This document shows positions 1-8,696 of a stretch of 64,000 bases of DNA, piece by piece. This DNA comes from Helicobacter sp. 13S00482-2. Its GTDB lineage: Bacteria; Campylobacterota; Campylobacteria; Campylobacterales; Helicobacteraceae. Below the pieces are notes generated by a model. That model had not been told where the DNA came from. It saw only the letters and a program-made list of their open reading frames with translations, and searched no databases. Every line of letters starts with the position of its first letter. Position 1 is the first letter of the stretch. The position numbers and the translations under genes were made by a program. The DNA is taken from the NCBI RefSeq assembly GCF_002272795.1, contig NZ_MLAT01000001.1:124001-188000 (forward strand), read 5' to 3'.

Positions 1-44
1 ACTCAAAATCAAATTTTAAAATACTTTGCCCCTTGAACGTAAAA

Positions 45-668
45 TCAAATTCTTTCAATTCCAAGAACACCATCAAGAATCATTTCTCGTATTCTCTCTT
101 TGCCTCCATAATTCTTATTGATAATTTTATCATTATTTGATGCAACTAACTTGCCTTTTTGATAAAGCCTGTGTTGCTCATTTTTATTGAGCTTATCAAA
201 TTTGGTATAAATGCTCAAAAGCCTTTGATCGGGTTTTAGAAGCTTTTGAATAATTTCAGATACATATTCATCAATTTGTAATTGCGTATGTCTAGCATCA
301 ACAAGATGGACGAATAATTTAATACAAGATCGATGATTTAAAAAATTCCAAAGATTATCTTCCCAATCTTTTTTTGTTCCTTTAGATACTTTTGCATAAC
401 CAAAACCTGGCAAATCTACGAATCTAAAAGAAATACTTTGAGAATCCTCTGCTTTTTTTTCCCATAAAACACTAAAAAAATTTATCAGTTGGGTTTTGCC
501 TGGAGTTGAAGAGCTTTTTGCAAGATTTTTTTCCAAAATAGTGTTGATAAAGGTGCTTTTACCCACATTGCTTCTTCCTAAAAAAACCACTTCCATCATA
601 TCAGGAGGAGGACATCCTTGAAGATTGGTGGCAGAAGTTAGAAATTTCGAATCTTTGAGGATTATCAT
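45..668 (-). CDS. engB: Ribosome biogenesis GTPase EngB/YsxC
   Basis: TRAFAC-class GTPase that acts in assembly of the large ribosomal subunit in the cytoplasm. The G1 loop GRSNVGKST lies at residues 31-39, the G3 region reads DLPGFGYAK, and the G4 base-recognition motif is TKFD, followed by the usual short C-terminal helix region. The 207-aa length is normal for the family. Its ATG overlaps the end of lptA by four bases, so it is the last gene seen of a tightly coupled minus-strand operon running from mltD. The family is well known; identification is firm from motifs alone. Confidence 0.95.
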   Translation of the reverse strand: MIILKDSKFLTSATNLQGCPPPDMMEVVFLGRSNVGKSTFINTILEKNLAKSSSTPGKTQLINFFSVLWEKKAEDSQSISFRFVDLPGFGYAKVSKGTKKDWEDNLWNFLNHRSCIKLFVHLVDARHTQLQIDEYVSEIIQKLLKPDQRLLSIYTKFDKLNKNEQHRLYQKGKLVASNNDKIINKNYGGKERIREMILDGVLGIERI

Positions 669-1276
669 TGATTGCCTTGTGGGGGAATAATAGTTTTTGA
701 TGGATCTGAAAGCATATCTTGAGTATTTTTATCTTTTTGAATTTCTTCAGGACTTGTGTCGGATTTATTCTTACTAGATCTACTAGATTTGGCACTAGAA
801 GGTTTTTTTGATACAGAAACATCATCAAGATTGAATATAAACTTAGCAGGTTTGCTATCACTTCCTAAAACATTTGCATAACCATTTTCATTATTGACAA
901 CAATCTCCTCGCCTCTAATAGTGTTTTCTTTTCCGACTTCTTTAAGTACTGCATTTTCTAAAAGTCTATATTCTCCAGTTTTGGACTCATAAATGAGTCT
1001 ATCAGAATGTCCTTTTATTTCTCTACCATCTTGCATAAAGATGTGAAATTTCACATTTCCCTCCGCTTCATAAGATATAGGTTTTCTATCTTTATCTGTA
1101 TAGATAACAACCTGATCAGCTTCTAGCGTGTCTTTAGATTTTTTGATATGCACATCTCCTTGAATGCGAGTGATTCCATTTTTATCATCACTAAAGAATT
1201 TTTTGGCACTGATTTCAAGAGTTTCTTCAGCAAACAGACTCAAAACTAAGCAAAACAGACAAATTATTTTTTTCAT
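665..1276 (-). CDS. lptA: LPS transport periplasmic protein LptA (OstA-like)
   Basis: Periplasmic bridge protein that carries lipopolysaccharide from the inner membrane to the outer membrane. A short signal peptide (residues 1-16, hydrophobic core LFCLVLSLFA) is followed by an OstA-type beta-jellyroll, with characteristic phrases such as RIQGDVHIKKS and ISYEAEGNVKF, to about residue 145. The last 60 residues are rich in Ser, Lys and Pro and look disordered, an extension not typical of E. coli LptA. It overlaps lptC upstream and engB downstream by four bases each, which implies coupled translation and supports the LPS-transport assignment. Confidence 0.85.
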   Translation of the reverse strand: MKKIICLFCLVLSLFAEETLEISAKKFFSDDKNGITRIQGDVHIKKSKDTLEADQVVIYTDKDRKPISYEAEGNVKFHIFMQDGREIKGHSDRLIYESKTGEYRLLENAVLKEVGKENTIRGEEIVVNNENGYANVLGSDSKPAKFIFNLDDVSVSKKPSSAKSSRSSKNKSDTSPEEIQKDKNTQDMLSDPSKTIIPPQGNQ

Positions 1277-1854
1277 TTTCCTTTTCCTTTTCGTGGTTCT
1301 GTTTCTAGTATGATTTGTGAATTAATATTTTTAGCCTTAATGTTTTGAGTTCTTCTGTTATAGATAATATCCTCTCCTTCAAAATATCCATCGGTGGTAT
1401 TAAAAATAAAATCACCCTCGCCTTTAAAAATTTCTTTGCGATAATCATAGATACCACCTTCACTCCAAAAACTCCCTCTATCGCTTTTAATATAAATCCC
1501 TCCTCTTGGAAAATGATACTTGTCTCCTCTTTTTATCACCTCATCACCACTTATATATTCATAAGTATTTTTGGACTGAGGATTATACCTACTAGCTAAA
1601 AACCCATATAAAATTTCATAATCAGAAAATTGAAATGCCTTAGAGCCCTCAATCTTCATATCCACAAAATCATTATTGACTTGATACATATTAAAATCAG
1701 TGAGTTCTATTTTTGCAATATCGTTATTTTTATTTTCTTGAAGATACTTTGAAGGTGCGAAGAAGAAAAATGAACAAAAAGTAATCACAAGCAATATTAA
1801 AAAAAAATTCAAAACACTATTGGTAGATTTTAAGTACTTCATCTTTAAGCCCAT
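1273..1854 (-). CDS. lptC: LPS export protein LptC-like, membrane anchored
   Basis: Probable bitopic inner membrane protein that passes LPS from LptB2FG to LptA. One membrane segment lies near the N terminus (about residues 14-32, VLNFFLILLVITFCSFFFF) and the remainder is a periplasmic beta-rich domain with jellyroll-type repeats (SDRGSFWSEGG, FEGEDIIYNRR). Sequence similarity to E. coli LptC is low, so the call leans on architecture and on its place directly upstream of lptA. The start overlaps the end of kdsC by 38 bases; an ATG at 1842 would shorten the overlap and is an alternative start. Confidence 0.75.
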   Translation of the reverse strand: MGLKMKYLKSTNSVLNFFLILLVITFCSFFFFAPSKYLQENKNNDIAKIELTDFNMYQVNNDFVDMKIEGSKAFQFSDYEILYGFLASRYNPQSKNTYEYISGDEVIKRGDKYHFPRGGIYIKSDRGSFWSEGGIYDYRKEIFKGEGDFIFNTTDGYFEGEDIIYNRRTQNIKAKNINSQIILETEPRKGKGK

Positions 1855-2311
1855 CTTTTAGCAAGATATATTCAATCATCTCTCTGATCGCACCATTCCC
1901 ACCGTTGTTTTTTAATACCACATCTACATATTCACGTAGCCAAACCGCCCCATCAGATGGCATAAAACGCAACCCACATTCAATAAACATTGGTAAATCA
2001 TTCAAATCATCTCCAATACAAGCAATTTCAGCAGTCTGTAATCCCAGCTCTTCTTTAAGATCTAAAACAATCTTTCTTTTGTTTTCTATTCCCATATACA
2101 GATGAGAGATGCCTAATTCTTTTGCCCTAAAAGCGGTGATTGAAGAGTCTCTTCCTGAAATGATGGCAACTTTCTTGCCAAGTTTTTGCCAAGCAACAAG
2201 ACCTAACCCATCTTTGACATTAAAAAACTTGCTTTCACATAATTCCTGATCGTAGATAATCTTACCATCTGTAAGTGTCCCATCTACATCAAGCAAAATC
2301 AACTCAATCAT
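1817..2311 (-). CDS. kdsC: 3-deoxy-D-manno-octulosonate 8-phosphate phosphatase KdsC
   Basis: Cytosolic HAD-superfamily phosphatase that hydrolyses KDO 8-phosphate to KDO for lipopolysaccharide inner core synthesis. The nucleophile motif LLDVDGTLTDG (Asp8 and Asp10) is at the N terminus, and the magnesium-binding motif IGDDLNDLPM is near residue 101. At 164 aa it is the compact, capless C0-type HAD typical of KdsC. Its ATG overlaps the hisB stop by four bases, and it overlaps lptC downstream, so KDO supply and LPS transport genes are co-expressed. Confidence 0.93.
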   Translation of the reverse strand: MIELILLDVDGTLTDGKIIYDQELCESKFFNVKDGLGLVAWQKLGKKVAIISGRDSSITAFRAKELGISHLYMGIENKRKIVLDLKEELGLQTAEIACIGDDLNDLPMFIECGLRFMPSDGAVWLREYVDVVLKNNGGNGAIREMIEYILLKDGLKDEVLKIYQ

Positions 2312-2892
2312 AAAACTCCCTTTGTGCTAGGGATTTGAATATTTTTATTGAGATAAAGGGCTCTTTTGAGCGATAAAGCAAAGGCCTTGAAGGTGGCTTC
2401 TATAATGTGATGTAGATTCTTTCCTCTTTTGAGATAAATATGTGTGCATAGTCCAGCATTCAAGCAAAGCGCACGAAAAAATTCTTCAGTGAGTTCAATA
2501 TCAAAATCCCCAACCTTTCCCTTAAAATCTCCATAATTACTCATATCAAAGACCAAAAAAGCTCGATTGCAAACATCAATATCACACTCTACACAAGCCT
2601 CATCCATTACAACTGCTGCATTACCAAAACGCTCTATATTAATGATGGGATAAATTTCTTCTTTAAGTAATTGCCCCAACACAATGCCACAATCTTCAAC
2701 GCTATGATGATTATCAATATGTCTATCACCCTCACAAGTTATCTCAAAATCCATCAAAGAATGCTTAGAAAACGATTCAAGCATGTGATCAAAAAAACCT
2801 ATTTTTGTATCAATTTTACCTCTACCTTCGCCATATATATTCAAACTTGCATTAATTTTTGTTTCTTGTGTATTTCGTTGAATGTATTTCAT
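2308..2892 (-). CDS. hisB: Imidazoleglycerol-phosphate dehydratase (monofunctional)
   Basis: Catalyses dehydration of imidazole glycerol phosphate to imidazole acetol phosphate in histidine biosynthesis. The manganese-binding pair of motifs is present: DNHHSVEDCG around residue 62 and a second LHHIIEATFKAFA near residue 160. The 194-aa protein is the dehydratase alone, without the N-terminal histidinol-phosphatase domain found in E. coli HisB. It is a lone his gene inside an envelope operon, two bases after rlpA and overlapping kdsC by four. H. pylori lacks the his pathway, so this gene argues for another Helicobacter species. Confidence 0.95.
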   Translation of the reverse strand: MKYIQRNTQETKINASLNIYGEGRGKIDTKIGFFDHMLESFSKHSLMDFEITCEGDRHIDNHHSVEDCGIVLGQLLKEEIYPIINIERFGNAAVVMDEACVECDIDVCNRAFLVFDMSNYGDFKGKVGDFDIELTEEFFRALCLNAGLCTHIYLKRGKNLHHIIEATFKAFALSLKRALYLNKNIQIPSTKGVL

Positions 2893-2894
2893 CT

Positions 2895-3854
2895 TTACTC
2901 CCTAATAATCACACCAGTTATATTTTTAGATTTGGCAAAATCAAGTGCCTCATCTTCGCTCTTGAAACCTTCGACAAATACTCGATATATCGGCTCTCCA
3001 TTACTAGTTTGCTCTTTAATCTGGACTTTATAATCAGTTTGAATTGATTTTTGGATCTGTTCTTGTAAGGACAATGCACCATCTTTTTTCCTAAATGCAC
3101 CTACTTGAAGCAAGAAGCTTCCTCCTTCTACGCTACTTTTAGAATCACCTATTTTGAACTCTTCTTTAAGGGTTGATGAGTTTTGCATATCTTTTGAAAT
3201 AGATTTTTCATAATCTTTAGAAATCATTCCTCCAAAACCTAATACTTCAAGTCTAACCTTAGCTGTCCCTTTATCTACCATATTGATATCTCTAGCTGCT
3301 GCATTTGAGAGATCAATAATCCTTCCATCTACAAAAGGCCCCCTATCGTTGATTCTCACAATAGTTATTTTTCCATTTTCCTTATTATGAACTTTCACGA
3401 TAGTATTCATTGGTAGGGTTTTAGAAGCAGCTGTATGAGCGTGCATATTATAAATCTCACCATTAGAGGTTTTTTTGGAGTGAAAATTTGGCCCATACCA
3501 ACTTGCGATTCCATCAAAAATCTCTCCGACATCTACACGAGTTGGATAATACCATTTTTCCCCTACCTTATAAGGCCTCATTGTAGCTCTTTGAATTGCT
3601 GCAGATTCACGCATACCATCTAGCATTGAAGGGGATGGATTCCCAAAAAGATCACTAGAGAGATTCCCACTATCAAAGCTACCTTGAGTATATGATTGAT
3701 TGGCGTAATTTGAAGTATATTTTTTGGATCGATATGAACCTAAGCCCTCATAATCGCTAAATGCCCCAACCCCGCCTCTATAAACACTTTGTGGGGAACA
3801 TCCCAAAAACAAAACCACTCCAAAAAACAGTCCCATCCAAGGTAAGGATTTCAA
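2895..3854 (-). CDS. rlpA: RlpA-like lipoprotein with DPBB and SPOR domains
   Basis: Outer membrane lipoprotein of the septal ring; in Pseudomonas RlpA is a lytic transglycosylase that cuts denuded peptidoglycan. A lipobox FLGC lies at residues 16-19. The double-psi beta-barrel spans roughly residues 110-205, with IASWYGPNFHSKKTSNGE and the conserved RINDRGPFVDGRIIDLS region, and a SPOR domain (SFLLQVGAFRKKDGA onward) occupies about residues 245-319 and should bind septal glycan. It overlaps mltD by four bases, so two peptidoglycan-cutting enzymes are made from one message. Confidence 0.9.
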   Translation of the reverse strand: MKSLPWMGLFFGVVLFLGCSPQSVYRGGVGAFSDYEGLGSYRSKKYTSNYANQSYTQGSFDSGNLSSDLFGNPSPSMLDGMRESAAIQRATMRPYKVGEKWYYPTRVDVGEIFDGIASWYGPNFHSKKTSNGEIYNMHAHTAASKTLPMNTIVKVHNKENGKITIVRINDRGPFVDGRIIDLSNAAARDINMVDKGTAKVRLEVLGFGGMISKDYEKSISKDMQNSSTLKEEFKIGDSKSSVEGGSFLLQVGAFRKKDGALSLQEQIQKSIQTDYKVQIKEQTSNGEPIYRVFVEGFKSEDEALDFAKSKNITGVIIRE

Positions 3855-4966
3855 TGTTTTATCTCATTTTGGACTAATTTGCGATAGTCTTTTCTAATCA
3901 CTGGTACAATTAATTTTTGATTGATAGACAAAAAAGAATTTTTCAGCTTATTGGTGATTTTTATTTCTTGGATACTAACTCTATATTTTTTTGCAATAGA
4001 TGTGAGTGTTTCTCCTTGTTTTACTCTGTGGAGTACAAACATTTCGTTTGGATTTTGATCTTCTTGAAAATTCTGTTTAAAATACGCAAGCTTCTCATAG
4101 GGGACATAAACGGTATATTCCCCATAGCCAGGGGGTAAAAAATTATATCTGAATTGACGGTTGTATTTTTTTAACTCTTCTAGGGTCATTTCTGCACCTT
4201 CAGCAATGACAGAAAGCATCGTCCCAGCTTTTACATTCACACTAGCTAAAGTATTCATCGCTCCACGATTAAGTAGGTATTCTCTATCATCACTCTTGAA
4301 TCTGTCTATATTATTGAATGCCAAAGACATACTTAATATCATACGAATATAATTTCTAGTCTCTTTAGGAAGATATCTTTTATGTTCATCAAGCAAAACA
4401 TCAATATCTGTACTTTTAGCCTGTTTGATAGCCTTTTGAAGACGCCCTACGCCACAATTATAAGCCATAGCCGCAAGATACCACTTCCCTGTAATCTTGT
4501 ATAAAAATTGAAGATATTTAATAGCTGCTTGGGTACTTTTAATAGGATCTCGTCTTTCATCAATATAATCATTGATTTTAAGTCCAAGCTGTTTTGCCGT
4601 AACAGGCATAAGTTGCCAAATCCCTGAAGCTTTTTTTGGACTATATGCACGAGTAGAAAACTCTGATTCAGCCATAGCTAAAAATAAAAACTCTTGAGGG
4701 ATTCCAGCTTGTGCCATCATACTTTTGAGAATCGGGATAAACTCATAACCAGAATCAAATTTTTGCACAAAATAATCCCATCTAGCTTCTGCATTGCTAG
4801 ATTTGAGTGAGTTTTTTGCTTTAAGTTCTGCTAAAAATGCTCCACTCACACCAAAAGAATTCAGTACATTCTCGCTGAATCTATCATAAATCAAGCTATT
4901 AAAATCTGCTTTCAAACTATGAGAACAAAGCAGACAAGCAAATAAAAGAGTGGTCTTGATTTTCAT
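3851..4966 (-). CDS. mltD: Membrane-bound lytic murein transglycosylase D-like, LysM-containing
   Basis: Periplasmic lytic transglycosylase that cleaves peptidoglycan with formation of anhydro-muramic ends. After a signal peptide the SLT (lysozyme-like) domain carries the catalytic Glu at about residue 100 in AMAESEFSTRAYSPKKASG, followed by GIWQLMPVTAKQLGL and AYNCGVGRLQKA. A LysM domain at the C terminus (VKQGETLTSIAKKYRVS) should bind glycan. I place the start at the ATG ending at 4966 because AGGGAG lies six to eight bases upstream; a longer reading frame to 5014 lacks such a site and hides the signal peptide. Confidence 0.9.
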   Translation of the reverse strand: MKIKTTLLFACLLCSHSLKADFNSLIYDRFSENVLNSFGVSGAFLAELKAKNSLKSSNAEARWDYFVQKFDSGYEFIPILKSMMAQAGIPQEFLFLAMAESEFSTRAYSPKKASGIWQLMPVTAKQLGLKINDYIDERRDPIKSTQAAIKYLQFLYKITGKWYLAAMAYNCGVGRLQKAIKQAKSTDIDVLLDEHKRYLPKETRNYIRMILSMSLAFNNIDRFKSDDREYLLNRGAMNTLASVNVKAGTMLSVIAEGAEMTLEELKKYNRQFRYNFLPPGYGEYTVYVPYEKLAYFKQNFQEDQNPNEMFVLHRVKQGETLTSIAKKYRVSIQEIKITNKLKNSFLSINQKLIVPVIRKDYRKLVQNEIKH

Positions 4967-5069
4967 TGATCTCCCTGAATAAATTTTTAAACTAACTGTT
5001 TGATTGTACTTCAAAAATACTTAAAGGTAAAATATTCTCATTCACATCATAACCGAAAAGTATTTTTCA

Positions 5070-5840
5070 TCACATCTGCCCAAATAGATCATAAGCATTT
5101 TTCGTGCTCAAAACTCCGATACTTTCATTATCCATCCCTAAAACTTCAGACAGTTTTTGCACCACCAAGGGAATATAAGAAGGCTCGTTACGCTCTCCTC
5201 TATGAGGATGAGGAGTTAAATAAGGAGCATCAGTTTCAAGTAAAATTCTATCTTTAGGTATTTTTGGAAGAATTTCAACAATTTTTTTTGCATTTTTAAA
5301 AGTTGCAACCCCTCCAATGCCATAATAAAATCTATCTGAAAGTCCAAGCAAAATCTCATCGGCATTAAAGCAATGTAAAACTCCACGAAGATTTTTATAA
5401 GTATTGAGTATCTCAAAAGCATCATTACTGGCTTCTCTGATATGAACAATCAAGGGTAGATTTGATTTGATAGCCAATTCAATGTGAGCAATAAATATTT
5501 CTTTTTGAATTTTCTTGTAATTTTCTCGTTCTTTTAATTCTGGTAAGCGATAATAATCAAGTCCACATTCCCCTATTGCGATGCATTTTTCATCCTTAAG
5601 AAAATGCTCTATATCCTTGAGGTTATTACCATAAATTTCATATGGATGAATCCCTAGTGCAAAATAAACATTTGGATAACTTTGAGCTATTTTCACAGCA
5701 TTGCGAAGGTCTTTTGGGTCAGCACCTGGAATAATAAATTTTTCTACTCCATTTTTCTGTGCCCTAAAAATCACTTCTTCAATATCATCTTGATAACATC
5801 CATTATCCAAATGGCAATGGGTATCAATCAAACAACTCAT
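5070..5840 (-). CDS. tatD: TatD family metal-dependent deoxyribonuclease
   Basis: Metal-dependent hydrolase of the amidohydrolase-like TIM barrel type; family members act as 3'-5' exonucleases in DNA repair and degradation. Visible metal ligands are in DTHCHLD at the N terminus, IGECGLDYYR, LIVHIREAS and LLETDAPYLTP. The start is set at the ATG ending at 5840, preceded by a GAGG ribosome site; a frame extending four codons further upstream is less likely. About 100 bases separate it from mltD downstream, so it may share the transcript of the envelope operon. It is divergent from ribE. Confidence 0.93.
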   Translation of the reverse strand: MSCLIDTHCHLDNGCYQDDIEEVIFRAQKNGVEKFIIPGADPKDLRNAVKIAQSYPNVYFALGIHPYEIYGNNLKDIEHFLKDEKCIAIGECGLDYYRLPELKERENYKKIQKEIFIAHIELAIKSNLPLIVHIREASNDAFEILNTYKNLRGVLHCFNADEILLGLSDRFYYGIGGVATFKNAKKIVEILPKIPKDRILLETDAPYLTPHPHRGERNEPSYIPLVVQKLSEVLGMDNESIGVLSTKNAYDLFGQM

Positions 5841-5961
5841 TATTTGCCTCATCTTTTTATGGTAGAATTCAAAATTTTAAGAGATATATTTTATTCCAAA
5901 ACTTTCAGTATTTGGCAACATAAAAAATATAAAAAATAACCTAATTTTTGAAGGATCTTGT

Positions 5962-6582
5962 TTGTTTAGTGGGTTGGTGCACGAAATAGCAAAGGTGAAA
6001 AAATTTCAAAATAATATTCTTTATATTCAATCCCCTTATAAGCCCACATTAGGAGATAGTATCGCTATAAATGGGGCTTGTCTGACAGTGATAAAAATAA
6101 CTTCTGATGGATTTGGGGTAGAGCTTAGCAAACACACGCAAGAACAGATTGCCATGGAAAATTATCACGATCTAGTGCATATAGAACCTGCTTTAATAGC
6201 TAATTCTAGACTTGATGGACATTTCGTGCAAGGACATATTGATAGCATTGGCATCATCACAAATATAATGCCAAATGCAAATCAAACTGATTTCACCATC
6301 AAAGTTCCAAAAGACACACTCAACCTCATCATTCCTCAAGGTTCCATTAGCATTGATGGCATTAGTCTCACTATTGCGGAGGTTTTTGAAGACTGCTTCA
6401 AGCTCACCATCATTCCCTACACCATAGAACATACACTTTTTAAGGAATATAAAATCAATAGGCGAGTGAATATTGAAACAGATATTCTTGTTAGAAGCAT
6501 CGCTCATCTACTAAAAAAAAGAGATCAAAATCTCAAAACAAGCTCTTGGAAAGAAATTGATTCAATGCTATTAGGTTATTAA
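5962..6582 (+). CDS. ribE: Riboflavin synthase alpha subunit
   Basis: Converts two molecules of 6,7-dimethyl-8-ribityllumazine into riboflavin. Two lumazine-binding repeats are visible, the first starting MFSGLVHEIA with GDSIAINGACLTV, the second after SRLDGHFVQGHID with GSISIDGISLTI. Translation starts at a TTG codon, ten bases after an AAGGAT site at 5951-5956; the resulting N terminus MFSGLVH matches the family exactly. It is followed one base later by flhX, so the two are cotranscribed although functionally unrelated. Confidence 0.95.
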   Translation: MFSGLVHEIAKVKKFQNNILYIQSPYKPTLGDSIAINGACLTVIKITSDGFGVELSKHTQEQIAMENYHDLVHIEPALIANSRLDGHFVQGHIDSIGIITNIMPNANQTDFTIKVPKDTLNLIIPQGSISIDGISLTIAEVFEDCFKLTIIPYTIEHTLFKEYKINRRVNIETDILVRSIAHLLKKRDQNLKTSSWKEIDSMLLGY

Positions 6583-6583
6583 A

Positions 6584-6862
6584 ATGAAAGGCAAAACACT
6601 CAAAGCCATCGCTTTAGCCTATAGCAATCAAACAGATATTCCAGCAAAAATTATCGCTTCTGGACTTGGAGAAATGGCACAAGCTATCATCAAAAAAGCC
6701 AAAGAATTTGATGTGCCTATTTTCGCAAATCCTACTCTTGCAAACTCCCTAGCAACTATGCAAATAGATGAAGATATTCCTGAGGAGCTTTATGATAGCG
6801 TTGTAGAAGTATTCATTTGGTTAGAACAAGCTCAAAACTCTGCTCAACTCAGTAAAAATTAA
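6584..6862 (+). CDS. flhX: FlhX, stand-alone FlhB C-terminal domain homologue
   Basis: A 92-aa protein corresponding to the cytoplasmic C-terminal half of the flagellar export switch FlhB. The segment IIKKAKEFDVPIFANPTLANS matches the stretch of FlhB after its NPTH autocleavage site, and DIPEELYDSVVEVFIWL matches the final helix. It has no membrane segments and no NPTH site of its own. In H. pylori such a protein is known to substitute functionally for the cleaved FlhB C-terminal fragment in flagellar substrate switching. It sits one base after ribE, away from other flagellar genes. Confidence 0.85.
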   Translation: MKGKTLKAIALAYSNQTDIPAKIIASGLGEMAQAIIKKAKEFDVPIFANPTLANSLATMQIDEDIPEELYDSVVEVFIWLEQAQNSAQLSKN

Positions 6863-6928
6863 ATAGTCTCATCTTTAAATCAAACACTTAAAATCTAAAA
6901 AACCAAAATGAGAATAATTGTAACACTT

Positions 6929-6934
6929 TATAAT
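6929..6934 (+). promoter_or_regulatory. Putative -10 element upstream of metN
   Basis: A TATAAT hexamer lies in the 100-base AT-rich gap between flhX and the metN operon. No convincing -35 element precedes it, which is common for housekeeping promoters in Helicobacter. Transcription from here would give a leader of about 100 bases before the start I favour for metN. I see no recognisable riboswitch in that leader. Confidence 0.45.
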
Positions 6935-7032
6935 AATTTATTTCAATTTTTTTATAAATACATATCGTGTTTATAAAATATCTAGTAGAATCCATTCCAA
7001 GTTTTGATCACATATTCACTATCAAATTTTCT

Positions 7033-7047
7033 AAGGAGGCTACCATT
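7033..7047 (+). promoter_or_regulatory. Strong ribosome binding site followed by ATT start codon (metN)
   Basis: A full-consensus AAGGAGG (7033-7039) is followed after five bases by ATT at 7045-7047, in frame with metN. Translating from this ATT gives an N terminus of the form M-I-E-L-K-N-I-T that matches MetN proteins. There is no ATG, GTG or TTG with correct spacing; the in-frame GTG at 6967 has no ribosome site and would add 26 residues unlike the family. The arrangement therefore suggests initiation at a non-canonical codon. Confidence 0.6.
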
Positions 7048-8052
7048 ATTGAATTGAAAAATATCACAAAAACCTATCCCAATGGTTTTTGTGCCATAAA
7101 AAAACTAGATCTTGAAGTAAAAGCAGGCGATATTATGGGAATCATAGGATATTCAGGAGCTGGAAAATCTACCCTTATTCGCATCATTAATAGATTAGAA
7201 GATCCTAGTTCTGGAGAAATCACTATAGATGGGTGCGATATTTTGGAACTGAATTCCAGAGAACTTCAGAAGACTCGCCAAAAAATCGGGATGATATTTC
7301 AACATTTCAATTTGTTGAGCTCTAGAGATGTGTTTGGAAATGTTGCTTTTGCATTAGAAATAGCTGGTTGGGAAAAACAAAAAATATCCAAAAGAGTATA
7401 TGAGCTCCTTGATTTAGTGGGTTTGAAAGAAAAGGTAAATTTTTATCCCTCTCAACTAAGTGGGGGACAAAAACAAAGGGTTGCTATTGCTAGGGCACTC
7501 GCTAATCATCCTAAAATACTCCTATGCGATGAAGCAACAAGTGCGTTAGACACAAAAACAACAAAATCTATTCTGGATCTTTTAAAAGATATTCAAAAAA
7601 AATTCAACCTCACTGTTGTGCTCATCACCCATCAAATAGAGGTGGTAAAAGAAATATGCAATCAAATGTGTGTGATGAGCGATGGAGAGATTATCGAAAG
7701 GGGGCTTGTTCATGAAGTTTTTGCCAATCCAAATCATGAAGTCACCAAGGAATTAATCTCTTATTTGCCCCCAACTGATAAGAGTCTCATCTTATCTCAC
7801 ATCAAAACACAAAATCAGGTTTATAAAATTGTCTTTAGTGGAGAAAATACCGATGAACCGCTGATATCAGATGTTATCAAACGTTTTGGGGTAGATGCAA
7901 ATATTCTTTCAGGAAATATCGAAGAGCTTGCCACGCAAAATGTCGGTTATCTTATTATTGAATTTAGTGGCGATAACATCGCTCAATCACTAGAGTATCT
8001 CAAACAAAAAGGCTTGAATATTCAAAAATTGGAGAAAAAAAATGATCTTTGA
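7045..8052 (+). CDS. metN: Methionine ABC transporter ATP-binding protein MetN
   Basis: ATPase of the D/L-methionine importer. It shows Walker [10 protein letters not shown], the ABC signature LSGGQKQR, Walker [13 protein letters not shown] and the switch His in VLITHQ, then a C-terminal NIL/ACT-type regulatory domain from about residue 255 that in MetN binds methionine and inhibits transport. The start is taken as the ATT at 7045 behind AAGGAGG; the alternative GTG at 6967 gives 361 aa. The stop overlaps metI by eleven bases. Neighbouring metI and two metQ genes confirm the role. Confidence 0.93.
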   Translation: MIELKNITKTYPNGFCAIKKLDLEVKAGDIMGIIGYSGAGKSTLIRIINRLEDPSSGEITIDGCDILELNSRELQKTRQKIGMIFQHFNLLSSRDVFGNVAFALEIAGWEKQKISKRVYELLDLVGLKEKVNFYPSQLSGGQKQRVAIARALANHPKILLCDEATSALDTKTTKSILDLLKDIQKKFNLTVVLITHQIEVVKEICNQMCVMSDGEIIERGLVHEVFANPNHEVTKELISYLPPTDKSLILSHIKTQNQVYKIVFSGENTDEPLISDVIKRFGVDANILSGNIEELATQNVGYLIIEFSGDNIAQSLEYLKQKGLNIQKLEKKNDL

Positions 8053-8686
8053 TATGATTTATGATTCTACGCTTGAAACCATCTATATGGTATTTTTTTC
8101 CTGCGTTCTTGCTGTGATTTTTGGACTCCCGCTAGGAGTATTTCTATGCATCACAAGAGAAGATTCTATCCTTCCAATGCCATTAACAAATAAAGTTTTA
8201 GGGGCCATTGTGAATACAGCTAGGTCTTTTCCTTTTATCATTTTGATTATTTTGCTTTTGCCTTTGTCTAGACTGATTATAGGAACAAGTATCGGTAGCA
8301 CAGCGGCAATTATACCTTTATCAATCTCTGCAATTCCATTTGTAGCTAGACTCTTTGAAGGAGCCCTTCAAGAAGTTGATAAAGGACTCATTGAAGCTAC
8401 CTTGAGTATGGGTGCAAACAAATTAACTATTGTAAAAATGATGATAGCAGAAAGTTTGCCTTCACTCAGCAATGCTCTTATTATAACCACAATATCCCTT
8501 ATTGGATATTCAGCTATGGCAGGAGCTGTAGGAGCTGGAGGACTAGGGGATTTAGCAATTCGTATTGGATATCAAACCTATCGCCCTGATGTATTGTTCT
8601 ACTCTGTCATCACTATCATTATTTTAGTTCAAATTATCCAGACAGGTGGGGATTTGATTGTTAAAAAATTGAGAAAAAACAAATAA
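8042..8686 (+). CDS. metI: Methionine ABC transporter permease MetI
   Basis: Inner membrane permease of the MetNIQ importer, about five membrane segments in 214 aa, the usual size. The EAA loop that contacts MetN is visible as [19 protein letters not shown] (about residues 116-134). The ATG at 8042 lies inside the end of metN, so translation is coupled. metQ1 follows after ten bases. Confidence 0.94.
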   Translation: MIFDMIYDSTLETIYMVFFSCVLAVIFGLPLGVFLCITREDSILPMPLTNKVLGAIVNTARSFPFIILIILLLPLSRLIIGTSIGSTAAIIPLSISAIPFVARLFEGALQEVDKGLIEATLSMGANKLTIVKMMIAESLPSLSNALIITTISLIGYSAMAGAVGAGGLGDLAIRIGYQTYRPDVLFYSVITIIILVQIIQTGGDLIVKKLRKNK

Positions 8687-8696
8687 AGGAACTAAA

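Noticed and set aside
2671-3033. Plus-strand frame opposite hisB and rlpA as an antisense gene
   Set aside because: It lies fully opposite conserved genes with no ribosome site or recognisable product.
6967-7044. N-terminal extension of metN from the GTG at 6967
   Set aside because: No ribosome site before the GTG, residues unlike MetN proteins, and a full AAGGAGG directly before the family-typical N terminus.
7600-7620. Runs of eight A or T in metN and many other genes as contingency tracts
   Set aside because: Such runs occur throughout this AT-rich window, including in essential genes, and none shows a frame effect.
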